DNA of 10,319 nucleotides from the NCBI RefSeq assembly GCF_943914805.1, contig NZ_CALUDM010000122.1, positions 1-10,319 on the forward strand, read 5' to 3'. The number at the start of each line of letters is the position of its first letter. Positions within the stretch are counted from its first letter, which is position 1. The DNA comes from an uncultured Acinetobacter sp. (lineage in GTDB: Bacteria > Pseudomonadota > Gammaproteobacteria > Pseudomonadales > Moraxellaceae). Of this stretch, positions 1-5,397 are shown in pieces. Both the position numbers and the translations under genes were made by a program. The notes beneath the pieces are model-generated. The model searched no databases. It saw only the letters and a program-made list of their open reading frames with translations, and was not told the DNA's origin.

Positions 1-21
1 AAAATAAATGAATACATTTAT
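1..21 (-). terminator. Possible weak terminator downstream of the AraC-type gene
   Basis: A 7-bp inverted repeat (ATAAATG at 4-10, CATTTAT at 15-21) has a 4-base loop. On the minus strand it is followed by T residues up to the window edge. It lies about 57 bp beyond the regulator's stop codon, where a 3' end would be expected. The stem is entirely AT-rich apart from one G-C pair, so it would be a weak terminator, and the window edge hides the rest of the T-tract. Confidence 0.25.
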
Positions 22-77
22 CTTAAAAAAGCATAGAAAAACTTTAACTATTTTATTTTTAAGTAGGATTTAAGCGT

Positions 78-1088
78 CTATTTAGATGATCTATTTTGAA
101 TTCTCCATTGTTGTGGCGTGATACCTGTCCATTGTTTAAATGCACGTTGGAAGGCACTTTGTTCAGAATAACTAAGTAATAATGCAATCTCATGTAGTCC
201 TAAATAAGGGTCTTGTAGATATTGAACAGCCAGTAATTTTCGGACTTCTTGAACCCGTTGTTGATAGGTCGTACCTTGATTTTGTAAGTGGCGTTGCAGT
301 TGTCGAATAGAGATATTTAGTTGCTTTGCAATCTCGCCAATTTGATACAAGTTCTTTTGTAATCCCAATAGAATAATTTGCTGCAAACGCTCATCGATTT
401 GACTGGAATTGGGGAGATCATTCAGTAAAGCTTGAGCTTGTTGCATCAATAATTTTTGTAAAGTTTGATCACCATGACTGAGTGGAACGGTCATGACGTG
501 CAATGGGAAAATCAATTCTGCTAGGGGTTGATTAAATCTGACAGGGCAATCAAAGAATTTTTCATAAATTTTTAAATGTGATGGCTTGGCATGGGTAAAA
601 TTAATTTGGTGTAGTTGAATATCTTTGGTTGATAAAAAATGTCTGAGAAATTGCACCATGAGCGCAATGGCAATTTCATCGGTGATTTGTGTTGTGAGAT
701 GAGAAGGTAATGTTGTCCAATGAATGCCTAAATAACCCTCATTAAAAGATTCTATTTTTAATGGACTTCCATCAAAAATTAAGCGGTGATAGTCAAAATA
801 ACGTGAAAGTGCTTCACCCATGGTATCGCATGATTGTGCGATATAGGCGATGATTCCAAGATGTTTTGGCTGTACATGGGCAGCAATTTCGAGTCCTAAT
901 GCAGGACTTTGGGTTTGTGCTTGAATATCATCTAAAAGCTCACGCCATATATTAAAATCAAAGCGCTCTAAGTTTTGAACTTGTTGTAATTTAGGTGAAA
1001 TTTTCAAACCATTTGCTTCACTAAAAGCAAAGAGTAATTGTCCAAGTCCTCCATAGACGGAGCCCGCGTAATCCTTAAATTGTTGCAT
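78..1088 (-). CDS. AraC-family transcriptional regulator
   Basis: This is a DNA-binding transcription factor of about 336 residues. The N-terminal two thirds match the layout of the 'arabinose-binding domain' AraC group (a sensory/dimerisation module found in OruR-like regulators); the ligand is unknown. The last ~100 residues are the double helix-turn-helix DNA-binding domain. The first helix pair includes IGEIAKQLNISIRQLQRHL, and the second ends in the family signature region LLSYSEQSAFQRAFKQWTG followed by ITPQQWR. An in-frame TTG at 1139 would add 17 residues. I prefer the ATG at 1088 because a plausible -10 box (1143-1148) would place the transcript start near 1136, inside the longer version; neither start has a strong ribosome binding site. 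The gene is divergent from the fatty acid hydroxylase at 1308, so that gene is its likeliest target (inference). Confidence 0.9.
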   Translation of the reverse strand: MQQFKDYAGSVYGGLGQLLFAFSEANGLKISPKLQQVQNLERFDFNIWRELLDDIQAQTQSPALGLEIAAHVQPKHLGIIAYIAQSCDTMGEALSRYFDYHRLIFDGSPLKIESFNEGYLGIHWTTLPSHLTTQITDEIAIALMVQFLRHFLSTKDIQLHQINFTHAKPSHLKIYEKFFDCPVRFNQPLAELIFPLHVMTVPLSHGDQTLQKLLMQQAQALLNDLPNSSQIDERLQQIILLGLQKNLYQIGEIAKQLNISIRQLQRHLQNQGTTYQQRVQEVRKLLAVQYLQDPYLGLHEIALLLSYSEQSAFQRAFKQWTGITPQQWRIQNRSSK

Positions 1089-1142
1089 CTCTATAGTCTT
1101 TTTATTGTTGATCGTTGATAAAAGAAATCTATTTTCCAAAAG

Positions 1143-1172
1143 ATTCTAATCAAGTTTGTTACTAGCAAACAA
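1143..1172 (-). promoter_or_regulatory. Candidate promoter of the AraC-type regulator
   Basis: Reading the minus strand, TTGTTT (plus 1167-1172) is followed after 18 bases by TAGAAT (plus 1143-1148), which matches five of six bases of the -10 consensus. The -35 match is poor (3/6). The 17-bp palindrome at 1154-1170 overlaps the -35 and spacer, as expected for autoregulation. The inferred transcript start near 1136 favours the ATG at 1088 over the TTG at 1139. Confidence 0.4.
1154..1170. promoter_or_regulatory. Near-perfect 17-bp palindrome, candidate operator
   Basis: GTTTGTTACTAGCAAAC is symmetric about its central C with one mismatched pair: arms GTTTG/CAAAC and inner TA/TA. It sits in the divergent intergenic region, inside the probable promoter of the regulator gene. 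Dimeric repressors bind such dyads. AraC-type proteins more often use direct repeats, so a different regulator could act here. Confidence 0.35.
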
Positions 1173-1218
1173 GCGCATTTCAGGACATGTTTACCTCAAT
1201 TAAGGATAGTAAATGAAT

Positions 1219-1260
1219 GTCGTAATTTGTCAATGGAAAAGTTTTTTCATGTCAATATCT
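1219..1260 (+). promoter_or_regulatory. Two-half-site element upstream of the hydroxylase (copy 1)
   Basis: The left block GTCGTAATTTGTCAA (1219-1233) and right block TGTCAATAT (1250-1258) each contain TGTCAA, with the two TGTC cores 22 bp apart, about two helical turns. A third TGTC lies 10 bp before the first core. The same arrangement, with 13/15 and 9/9 identity in the blocks but a dissimilar centre, recurs at 2047-2088. Direct repeats about 21 bp apart just upstream of a promoter are typical of AraC-family activator sites, so the divergent regulator is the obvious candidate binder (inference). Confidence 0.5.
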
Positions 1261-1276
1261 TTTGTTGTCGCTCTTT

Positions 1277-1282
1277 TATATT
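1277..1282 (+). promoter_or_regulatory. Candidate -10 box of the hydroxylase gene
   Basis: TATATT lies 25 bp before the hydroxylase start codon and 18 bp beyond the right TGTCAATAT half-site. No convincing -35 hexamer lies 16-18 bases upstream; that position is taken by the half-site. This is the arrangement of an activator-dependent promoter in which the bound factor substitutes for -35 contacts. The AT-rich context makes chance matches likely. Confidence 0.25.
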
Positions 1283-1293
1283 AAATCTATGTG

Positions 1294-1300
1294 AAAGGAG
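1294..1300 (+). promoter_or_regulatory. Ribosome binding site fixing the hydroxylase start
   Basis: AAAGGAG stands 7 bases before the ATG at 1308. This strong Shine-Dalgarno decides for that ATG over an upstream in-frame TTG at 1227, which would lie inside the regulator-binding element and before the likely promoter. Confidence 0.8.
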
Positions 1301-1307
1301 ATACCCC

Positions 1308-1946
1308 ATGTTAAAAGGTTTTGTCGTTGGTTTAGTCTTTGCAAATGGTTTTGAGTGGATGGCACATAAATTTATTTTGCATGGTACACATCGTTCAGGT
1401 CAGCCACGCTATAGCCCTGTTCCGAGAAGTATGAAATCACACTGGGAACATCATCGTGAAGTACGCAAACAAGATTTTAATGATGATGGTTATGTAGAAG
1501 GGATTTCGAATTGGCGGACTAAAAATGAAATTGTTTCATTGGCTGTGGTTGCTGGTGCTGCAAGTTTGATTTTTTATCCGATCTCAAAAGGTATGGTCGC
1601 TGCGTCGTTATATAGTGCTTGTAATTATTATTATATTCATCGCCGTGCGCATCTTGAACCTGATTGGGCAATGAAAAAAATTCCTTGGCACTATGATCAT
1701 CATATGAATTCAAATCAAGATGCGAATTGGTGTGTTACTAAACCTTGGTTTGATTATCTAATGGGTACACGAGTTGTTTCTTCTGCAGATTTAAAAGAAC
1801 AAAATCCGTTAGGTGTGAAATTACCTGAACCCGTTGCTCAATGGTTGTCATTTACTGTGGAAAAATACTTCCCTGCAAAGTGGGTGGAGAAAGTACCTAA
1901 GCTGGTTCAGCAAGAAGCTGAAAAAAGTATGGAATCAGTTGCTTAA
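1308..1946 (+). CDS. Fatty acid hydroxylase superfamily membrane protein
   Basis: This 212-residue protein of the fatty acid hydroxylase / sterol desaturase superfamily is a non-haem di-iron membrane oxygenase type. The iron-binding histidine clusters are all visible: H20-X4-H25 with H28, H45-X2-HH (48/49), H111-X3-H115, and H128-X2-HH (131/132). Hydrophobic stretches at about residues 4-18 and 75-104 would place it in the cytoplasmic membrane, with the histidines on the cytosolic face. Family members hydroxylate or desaturate lipid chains, sterols or carotenoids; the substrate cannot be told from this sequence. The C-terminal ~50 residues are a polar tail without a recognised motif. The gene stands alone, divergent from an AraC-type regulator, which suggests inducible expression in response to a lipid-like or other small molecule (inference). 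Confidence 0.85.
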   Translation: MLKGFVVGLVFANGFEWMAHKFILHGTHRSGQPRYSPVPRSMKSHWEHHREVRKQDFNDDGYVEGISNWRTKNEIVSLAVVAGAASLIFYPISKGMVAASLYSACNYYYIHRRAHLEPDWAMKKIPWHYDHHMNSNQDANWCVTKPWFDYLMGTRVVSSADLKEQNPLGVKLPEPVAQWLSFTVEKYFPAKWVEKVPKLVQQEAEKSMESVA

Positions 1947-1982
1947 TAATTGTTAAGCCTACCCACATATTGGAAATATGGC

Positions 1983-2013
1983 TTGCATTGAAAATATTTG
2001 AGCAAGCTATAAT
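1983..2013 (+). promoter_or_regulatory. Candidate promoter after the hydroxylase gene
   Basis: A perfect TATAAT at 2008-2013 lies just past the hydroxylase gene. Possible -35 hexamers are TTGCAT (1983-1988, 19-base spacer) and TTGAAA (1988-1993, 14-base spacer); neither spacing is ideal. GCTTGC/GCAAGC (1981-1986 / 2002-2007) forms an inverted repeat spanning the spacer. No ORF follows, so if active it would drive a non-coding RNA ending at the terminator at 2172-2196. Confidence 0.3.
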
Positions 2014-2046
2014 ATTTAATCTCAGCCTATTATTTGGTTTGAGAAA

Positions 2047-2088
2047 GTCGCAAATTGTCAAAAAAATGTGCATAGATTGTCAATATTT
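2047..2088 (+). promoter_or_regulatory. Two-half-site element downstream of the hydroxylase (copy 2)
   Basis: GTCGCAAATTGTCAA (2047-2061) and TGTCAATAT (2078-2086) repeat the blocks of the element at 1219-1260 with exactly the same internal distances, 828 bp further on. The bases between the blocks are not conserved, as expected of a site under protein-contact constraint rather than a simple duplication. A TATAAG hexamer follows at 2117-2122. It may control the candidate small RNA, or act as a distal site for looping with copy 1 (inference). Confidence 0.45.
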
Positions 2089-2171
2089 AAGTATTTAATT
2101 GGCATAAAGTGAGCCATATAAGTATGTTTGTACTTATTCAGAATGCATACGCTGTAGTTTCTGAAGTTTAT

Positions 2172-2196
2172 AGGAGTCTCCAAGACTCCTTTTTTT
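2172..2196 (+). terminator. Strong intrinsic terminator, plus strand
   Basis: AGGAGTCT (2172-2179) and AGACTCCT (2183-2190) form a perfect 8-bp stem with a 3-base loop, followed by a run of T up to 2196. There is no matching T-run on the other strand, so it works in the plus direction only. It lies 226 bp past the hydroxylase stop, which is far for that gene's own 3' end and leaves room for an independent transcript. Confidence 0.85.
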
Positions 2197-2242
2197 ACGG
2201 CTAAAAAATGTTGTGGTTATTCTCAGTAATAAAAAACTAGAC

Positions 2243-2274
2243 ATAAAAAAATCCCCATAATAAATATGGAGATT
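2243..2274 (-). terminator. Distal intrinsic terminator of the argH-yggX operon
   Basis: On the minus strand, AATCTCCATA and TATGGGGATT (plus 2265-2274 and 2250-2259) pair over 10 bp with one G-U wobble and a 5-base loop. The stem is preceded by an A-rich stretch and followed by seven T (plus 2245-2251). It is part of the left copy of the 67-bp repeat. As the second of two near-identical terminators it would catch read-through from the first, or end its own short RNA. Confidence 0.75.
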
Positions 2275-2312
2275 CTTTTAAATGAAAGCCTACAGACGCT
2301 TTCAGCGTTTGT
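2246..2312. repeat. 67-bp hairpin/terminator unit, left copy
   Basis: It matches 2387-2453 at 64 of 67 positions without gaps, 141 bp apart; the differences are at 2287, 2294 and 2295. It contains the terminator hairpin and a smaller hairpin, ACGCT-GAA-AGCGT on the minus strand (plus 2296-2308). The flanking sequence differs, so this is a repeated unit and not a plain tandem duplication of the whole 141 bp. On the plus strand, GGAG (2268-2271) precedes ATG (2282) of a 39-codon ORF ending at 2401. Confidence 0.9.
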
Positions 2313-2385
2313 TTCGTTTCAAACTGTTTGTTCTATCGGATGTTGTTCGCTCAGGCATAGCCTTTACCTTGCGTTCATTGAATAA

Positions 2386-2415
2386 TAAAAAATCCCCATA
2401 ATAAATATGGAGATT
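2386..2415 (-). terminator. Proximal intrinsic terminator of the argH-yggX operon
   Basis: It has the same 10-bp stem and 5-base loop as the terminator at 2243-2274 (plus 2391-2400 and 2406-2415), with a tail of six T on the minus strand. It is the first terminator met by transcripts leaving yggX, about 70 bp past the stop codon. Confidence 0.8.
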
Positions 2416-2453
2416 CTTTTAAATGAATGCCTACGCACGCTTTCAGCGTTTGT
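2387..2453. repeat. 67-bp hairpin/terminator unit, right copy
   Basis: This is the second copy of the unit at 2246-2312, with three substitutions. On the minus strand its small hairpin is enclosed by a further stem, TACGCA/TGCGTA (plus 2456-2461 and 2432-2437). The left copy lacks that stem and instead has a partial ACA/TGT closure. On the plus strand, GGAG (2409-2412) precedes an ATG (2423) opening a 19-codon ORF that shares the AY-RFQRL residues with the left copy's ORF. Confidence 0.9.
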
Positions 2454-2460
2454 CTTGCGT

Positions 2461-2487
2461 AACTTTTAGAGCAGTGCTCTAAAAGTT
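2461..2487. repeat. Perfect 12-bp inverted repeat over the yggX stop codon
   Basis: AACTTTTAGAGC (2461-2472) and GCTCTAAAAGTT (2476-2487) are exact reverse complements around a 3-base loop. The arm nearest the gene includes two bases of the yggX stop codon. Neither strand has a T-run after it, so it is not a standard intrinsic terminator. It could stabilise the 3' end of the mRNA or pause polymerase before the first terminator. Confidence 0.8.
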
Positions 2488-2755
2488 ACTCAGGCTTGAG
2501 GCCTTCAGCTTTTTCTAATGATTCATCATTATTGAAGAACTTCTCACGTTGCTCTTCCAAAAACTTTTTCGCATCAGCTTCAAATACATTTAGTCGTTTT
2601 TCATTGATCAACGTCGTTTGGTGTTTTAACCATTCTTGCCAAGCTTGTTTTGACACGGTGTCAAAGAGTTCTTGACCTTTTGCACCTGGAAAGGGGGCAA
2701 AATCTAAAGCTTCTAACTCTTTTTGATATTTACGGCAAAAGACTTGTCGAGTCAT
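2486..2755 (-). CDS. yggX: Probable Fe(2+)-trafficking protein YggX
   Basis: This 89-residue cytosolic protein of the YggX family is of typical full length (about 90 residues). Family members bind or shuttle ferrous iron and protect iron-sulfur clusters from oxidative damage. Visible hallmarks are the N-terminal R-x-V-F-C with Cys7, the FAPFPGAKG segment, the AWQEWLKHQTTLINEKRLN core (residues ~38-56) and a charged C-terminal helix. AAGGAG (plus 2763-2768), 7 bases before the ATG, overlaps the argH stop codon. The 11-bp gap indicates co-transcription and probably translational coupling with argH. In other bacteria yggX often neighbours mutY, so pairing with argH is a lineage-specific arrangement (recollection, not checked). 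Confidence 0.95.
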   Translation of the reverse strand: MTRQVFCRKYQKELEALDFAPFPGAKGQELFDTVSKQAWQEWLKHQTTLINEKRLNVFEADAKKFLEEQREKFFNNDESLEKAEGLKPE

Positions 2756-2766
2756 ATCAAAACTCC

Positions 2767-4197
2767 TTATGCATAAAGTTTTTCTAAACGGGTGTAGGCA
2801 CGTTCAATTGCAGCAGCAACTTGAGTAGGCGCAGTACCACCAATGTGATTACGTGCATTGACAGATGCTTCAAGTGTCAGTGCTTTTTCAAATACATCTG
2901 CTTGAATCAAATCTGAGAATTGCTGAAGTTGTTCAAGTGTGAGCTCTGATAAATCTTTAGATTCTTGAACACCAAGTGCTACAGCCTTACCTACGATTTC
3001 ATGTGCATCACGGAATGCTACGCCATTTTTAACAAGATAATCAGCAAGATCCGTTGCAGTTGAGAAGCCACGAAGCGCTGCTTCACGCATGATTTCAATA
3101 TTTGGAACCAAGGCAGGAATCATGTCAGCAAAAGCCATTAAAGAGCCACGAACAGTATCAATCGCATCAAATAATGGTTCTTTATCTTCTTGATTGTCTT
3201 TGTTATATGCCAACGGTTGACCTTTCATCAGTGTTAATAGACTGATTAAGTCACCATATACACGACCTGTTTTACCACGAATGAGTTCAGGAACATCTGG
3301 GTTTTTCTTCTGCGGCATGATTGATGAACCTGTGCAGAAACGATCAGGAATGTTCACAAATTTAAATTGTGCTGATGTCCATAGAATCAGTTCTTCTGAC
3401 ATACGTGATAAATGCATCATGATGAGTGATGCAGCAGCATTAAATTCAATACCAAAGTCACGATCAGATACTGCGTCAAGTGAGTTTTCACACACAGCTT
3501 CAAAGCCTAACAATTCCGCAGTGTATTCACGCTCGATCGGATAAGTTGTACCTGCAAGTGCTGCTGAACCTAAAGGTAAGCGATTGACACGCTTACGACA
3601 GTCGATTAGACGCTCTGAGTCACGAACCAACATTTCAAACCAAGCCATTAAATGGTGACCGAAAGTCACAGGCTGAGCTGTTTGCAAATGGGTGAAACCA
3701 GGCATGATGGTATTGGTGTTTTTAGCAGCTAAGCCTAAAATACCTTTTTGTAATTTTTCAAGTAATTGTAAAATTGCATCAATTTCATCGCGTACATATA
3801 AGCGAATATCTGTAGCAACCTGGTCATTACGACTACGACCAGTATGAAGTTTTTTACCTGTGATGCCGATACGCTGTGTCAAACGTGATTCAATATTCAT
3901 GTGCACATCTTCTAAATCGATGCGCCATTCGAAATTACCAGCTTCAATTTCAGCTTTAATGGCATTTAAACCATTGATAATGTCGTCACGTTCTTGTTCT
4001 GTTAAGACACCAACTTTTGCTAACATGGTTGCATGTGCAATAGAACCTGCAATATCTTGTTTATAAAAGCGTTGGTCAAATTGAACAGATGCAGTAAATT
4101 CAGCAACAAAGGCATCAGTAGCTTCGGAGAAACGACCGCCCCACATGCCTGAAGTTTGGGCTTGTGACGGATTAGAGGAATTAGAAGATGTGGTCAT
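2767..4197 (-). CDS. argH: Argininosuccinate lyase
   Basis: This 476-residue enzyme splits argininosuccinate into arginine and fumarate, the last step of arginine synthesis, and acts as a cytosolic homotetramer of the fumarase/aspartase superfamily. Conserved regions include MWGGRF near the start, HTGRSRNDQVATD (around residues 118-130), GFTHLQTAQPVTFGHH with the catalytic-region His, and the superfamily signature GSSIMPQKKNPD (around 290-301) bearing the catalytic Ser. The first ~17 residues are a Ser/Asn/Gln-rich tail before the family's usual MWGGRF start, so the protein is slightly longer than the typical ~460. The ATG of that Met (residue 18) is an alternative start. The Shine-Dalgarno for the annotated start is weak. 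The gene leads the operon with yggX and is divergent from the algZ-like kinase. Confidence 0.97.
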   Translation of the reverse strand: MTTSSNSSNPSQAQTSGMWGGRFSEATDAFVAEFTASVQFDQRFYKQDIAGSIAHATMLAKVGVLTEQERDDIINGLNAIKAEIEAGNFEWRIDLEDVHMNIESRLTQRIGITGKKLHTGRSRNDQVATDIRLYVRDEIDAILQLLEKLQKGILGLAAKNTNTIMPGFTHLQTAQPVTFGHHLMAWFEMLVRDSERLIDCRKRVNRLPLGSAALAGTTYPIEREYTAELLGFEAVCENSLDAVSDRDFGIEFNAAASLIMMHLSRMSEELILWTSAQFKFVNIPDRFCTGSSIMPQKKNPDVPELIRGKTGRVYGDLISLLTLMKGQPLAYNKDNQEDKEPLFDAIDTVRGSLMAFADMIPALVPNIEIMREAALRGFSTATDLADYLVKNGVAFRDAHEIVGKAVALGVQESKDLSELTLEQLQQFSDLIQADVFEKALTLEASVNARNHIGGTAPTQVAAAIERAYTRLEKLYA

Positions 4198-4235
4198 ATC
4201 GGCTCAGTAGGAAAAAAAGCAGTAGAACTCGCAAC

Positions 4236-4264
4236 AGTATAACAAATTCAGCCTCACTTGCCGA
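4236..4264 (-). promoter_or_regulatory. Candidate argH promoter
   Basis: On the minus strand, TCGGCA (plus 4259-4264, 4/6 match) is followed after 17 bases by TATACT (plus 4236-4241, 5/6 match). A TG one base upstream makes it an extended -10 (TGTTATACT). Transcription would begin near 4229, giving a leader of about 30 nt. No arginine-repressor palindrome was evident by eye. Confidence 0.5.
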
Positions 4265-4331
4265 AGTAAAGCACAATCATTCATCAATAAAATCCAATCA
4301 GTATTTTCGTCAGTCCTATTTTTTTAGGAAA

Positions 4332-5348
4332 ATGGGGCATCGACGATATTTATGGGAACTATTTATTGCCAGTAATGTACTTGCGCTGTTATTGGCATTA
4401 TCCGAAGCTAAAGGTTGGGGAAATTTAAATTTTGGACATGTCTTAGAATATATTTTTTATATTAATTGGATATTGTTGGCATTTGCTGCATTTCAGGATT
4501 TATTCCAAAAGAAAATATCTCAACTGAGTTATTTATCCGCTACCGTATTTAGTTTTTTACTGTTACAAATAATTGTACTGTGTACAACGGTGGTTTTAAA
4601 CATTGTGCATTTTTGGGGTCAAAATTTTTCTTTACAGCATATTTCAGCTCAAGATATTCAGCATAATTTAGTTTTACATCTGAGTTACGGTATTTTATTA
4701 GGCGCATTTTGCCTGCGTTATATGTATATTCGAGAGCAGACGGTTTTACAGCAGAATAGTGAGCTCAATGCGCGTATTCAAGCGATGCAAGCACGTATTC
4801 ACCCTCATTTTTTATTCAATAGTTTAAATAGTGTGGTGAGTTTGATTGCGATAGATCCTGATAAAGCAGAACAAATGCTGATTGATTTATCCAAGTTATT
4901 TAGAGCGAGTTTTCAAGAATTAAAATTGGTGAGCTTAAAAGAAGAAATTGAATTGTGTAAACAGTATATTGCCATAGAACAAATTCGATTAGGGGATCGT
5001 CTAAATGTTGAATGGAATATACAGCAACCCTTGTTATTAGGCGGGATTCAGATCCCTTTGCTGACCTTACAACCATTAATTGAAAATAGTATTTTTCATG
5101 GCGTAGAAAGGAAAATATCCAATGCTAAAATAGCCATATTGGTTGAAATATTAGAAAATCAAGTCAATATAGTCATTACCAACCCATTTTTACAAGATAG
5201 AATAAAAGTTAGAGAAGGGCATGGAATTGCTTTAGAAAATGTAAAACAGCGTTTGAAAGCACATTTTGGCGATTCTGTTTATTTTCGAAATTATGCGGGA
5301 AATGGATTATTTACCACAGTAATTCAATATCAGTATAAAAAGAGATGA
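4332..5348 (+). CDS. algZ: AlgZ/FimS-type membrane sensor histidine kinase
   Basis: This 338-residue kinase of the LytS/AlgZ (His_kinase) class has four hydrophobic segments, between about residues 8 and 140. A short coiled stretch follows, then RIHPHFLFNSLN with the probable phospho-acceptor His159. The ATP-binding domain has N-box LQPLIENSIFHG (Asn252) and glycine motif GHGIALENVKQRL. As in AlgZ/FimS the usual D-x-G motif is replaced by an ITNP-type sequence, so catalysis by this class is atypical. Its partner is the LytTR regulator 49 bp downstream. In Pseudomonas the same pair, in the same place beside argH and hemC, controls alginate and type IV pilus twitching. The open frame extends back to 4188, inside argH; I chose ATG 4332 because the upstream part is polar, unlike the family, and overlaps the argH start. 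The AGGA before it is unusually close (2 bases). Confidence 0.88.
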   Translation: MGHRRYLWELFIASNVLALLLALSEAKGWGNLNFGHVLEYIFYINWILLAFAAFQDLFQKKISQLSYLSATVFSFLLLQIIVLCTTVVLNIVHFWGQNFSLQHISAQDIQHNLVLHLSYGILLGAFCLRYMYIREQTVLQQNSELNARIQAMQARIHPHFLFNSLNSVVSLIAIDPDKAEQMLIDLSKLFRASFQELKLVSLKEEIELCKQYIAIEQIRLGDRLNVEWNIQQPLLLGGIQIPLLTLQPLIENSIFHGVERKISNAKIAILVEILENQVNIVITNPFLQDRIKVREGHGIALENVKQRLKAHFGDSVYFRNYAGNGLFTTVIQYQYKKR

Positions 5349-5386
5349 TTGGAATAAAGATTAAAATAAATATTAGGTATCGGGGC

Positions 5387-5394
5387 AAGGAGGG
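5387..5394 (+). promoter_or_regulatory. Strong ribosome binding site of algR
   Basis: AAGGAGGG, nearly the full anti-16S complement, ends 3 bases before the ATG at 5398. It is far stronger than the site of the kinase gene, so the regulator is probably made in excess over its kinase, as is usual for such pairs. Confidence 0.8.
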
Positions 5395-5397
5395 AAA

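Larger units (their letters stand above)
2020..2196 (+). ncRNA. Candidate small RNA between hydroxylase and yggX
   Basis: This gene-free stretch is bounded by a perfect TATAAT box (2008-2013) and a strong intrinsic terminator (2172-2196), giving a possible transcript of about 175 nt. An alternative -10, TATAAG at 2117-2122, would give about 70 nt. The only ORF that could be read in its 3' half (from ATG 2124) lacks a Shine-Dalgarno and runs through the terminator, so it is not convincing. A simpler reading is that the whole stretch is a long 3' untranslated region of the hydroxylase mRNA. I recognise no known RNA family. Confidence 0.25.

Noticed and set aside
1227..1307. Longer hydroxylase starting at the in-frame TTG at 1227
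   Set aside because: The extra 27 residues overlap the regulator-binding element and the likely promoter, and lack a Shine-Dalgarno. The ATG at 1308 has AAAGGAG at ideal spacing.
1966..2007. Hairpins CATATT/AATATG and GCTTGC/GCAAGC as the hydroxylase terminator
   Set aside because: Stems are only 6 bp and neither is followed by a T-run; the second overlaps a better promoter-like sequence.
2124..2204. 26-codon ORF in the intergenic region
   Set aside because: It has no ribosome binding site and reads straight through the terminator hairpin, so it is unlikely to be translated as such.
2246..2453. CRISPR array
   Set aside because: There are only two copies, the units are 67 bp long and AT-rich with terminator structure, the single spacer is 74 bp, and no cas gene is present.
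3281..4066. Plus-strand open frames at 3281-3544 and 3860-4066 opposite argH
   Set aside because: They are antisense shadows of a highly conserved enzyme gene, with no Shine-Dalgarno and no recognisable protein family.
4188..4331. 48-residue N-terminal extension of the AlgZ-like kinase
   Set aside because: It overlaps the argH start codon and the candidate argH promoter, and is polar and basic where the family begins directly with a membrane segment.
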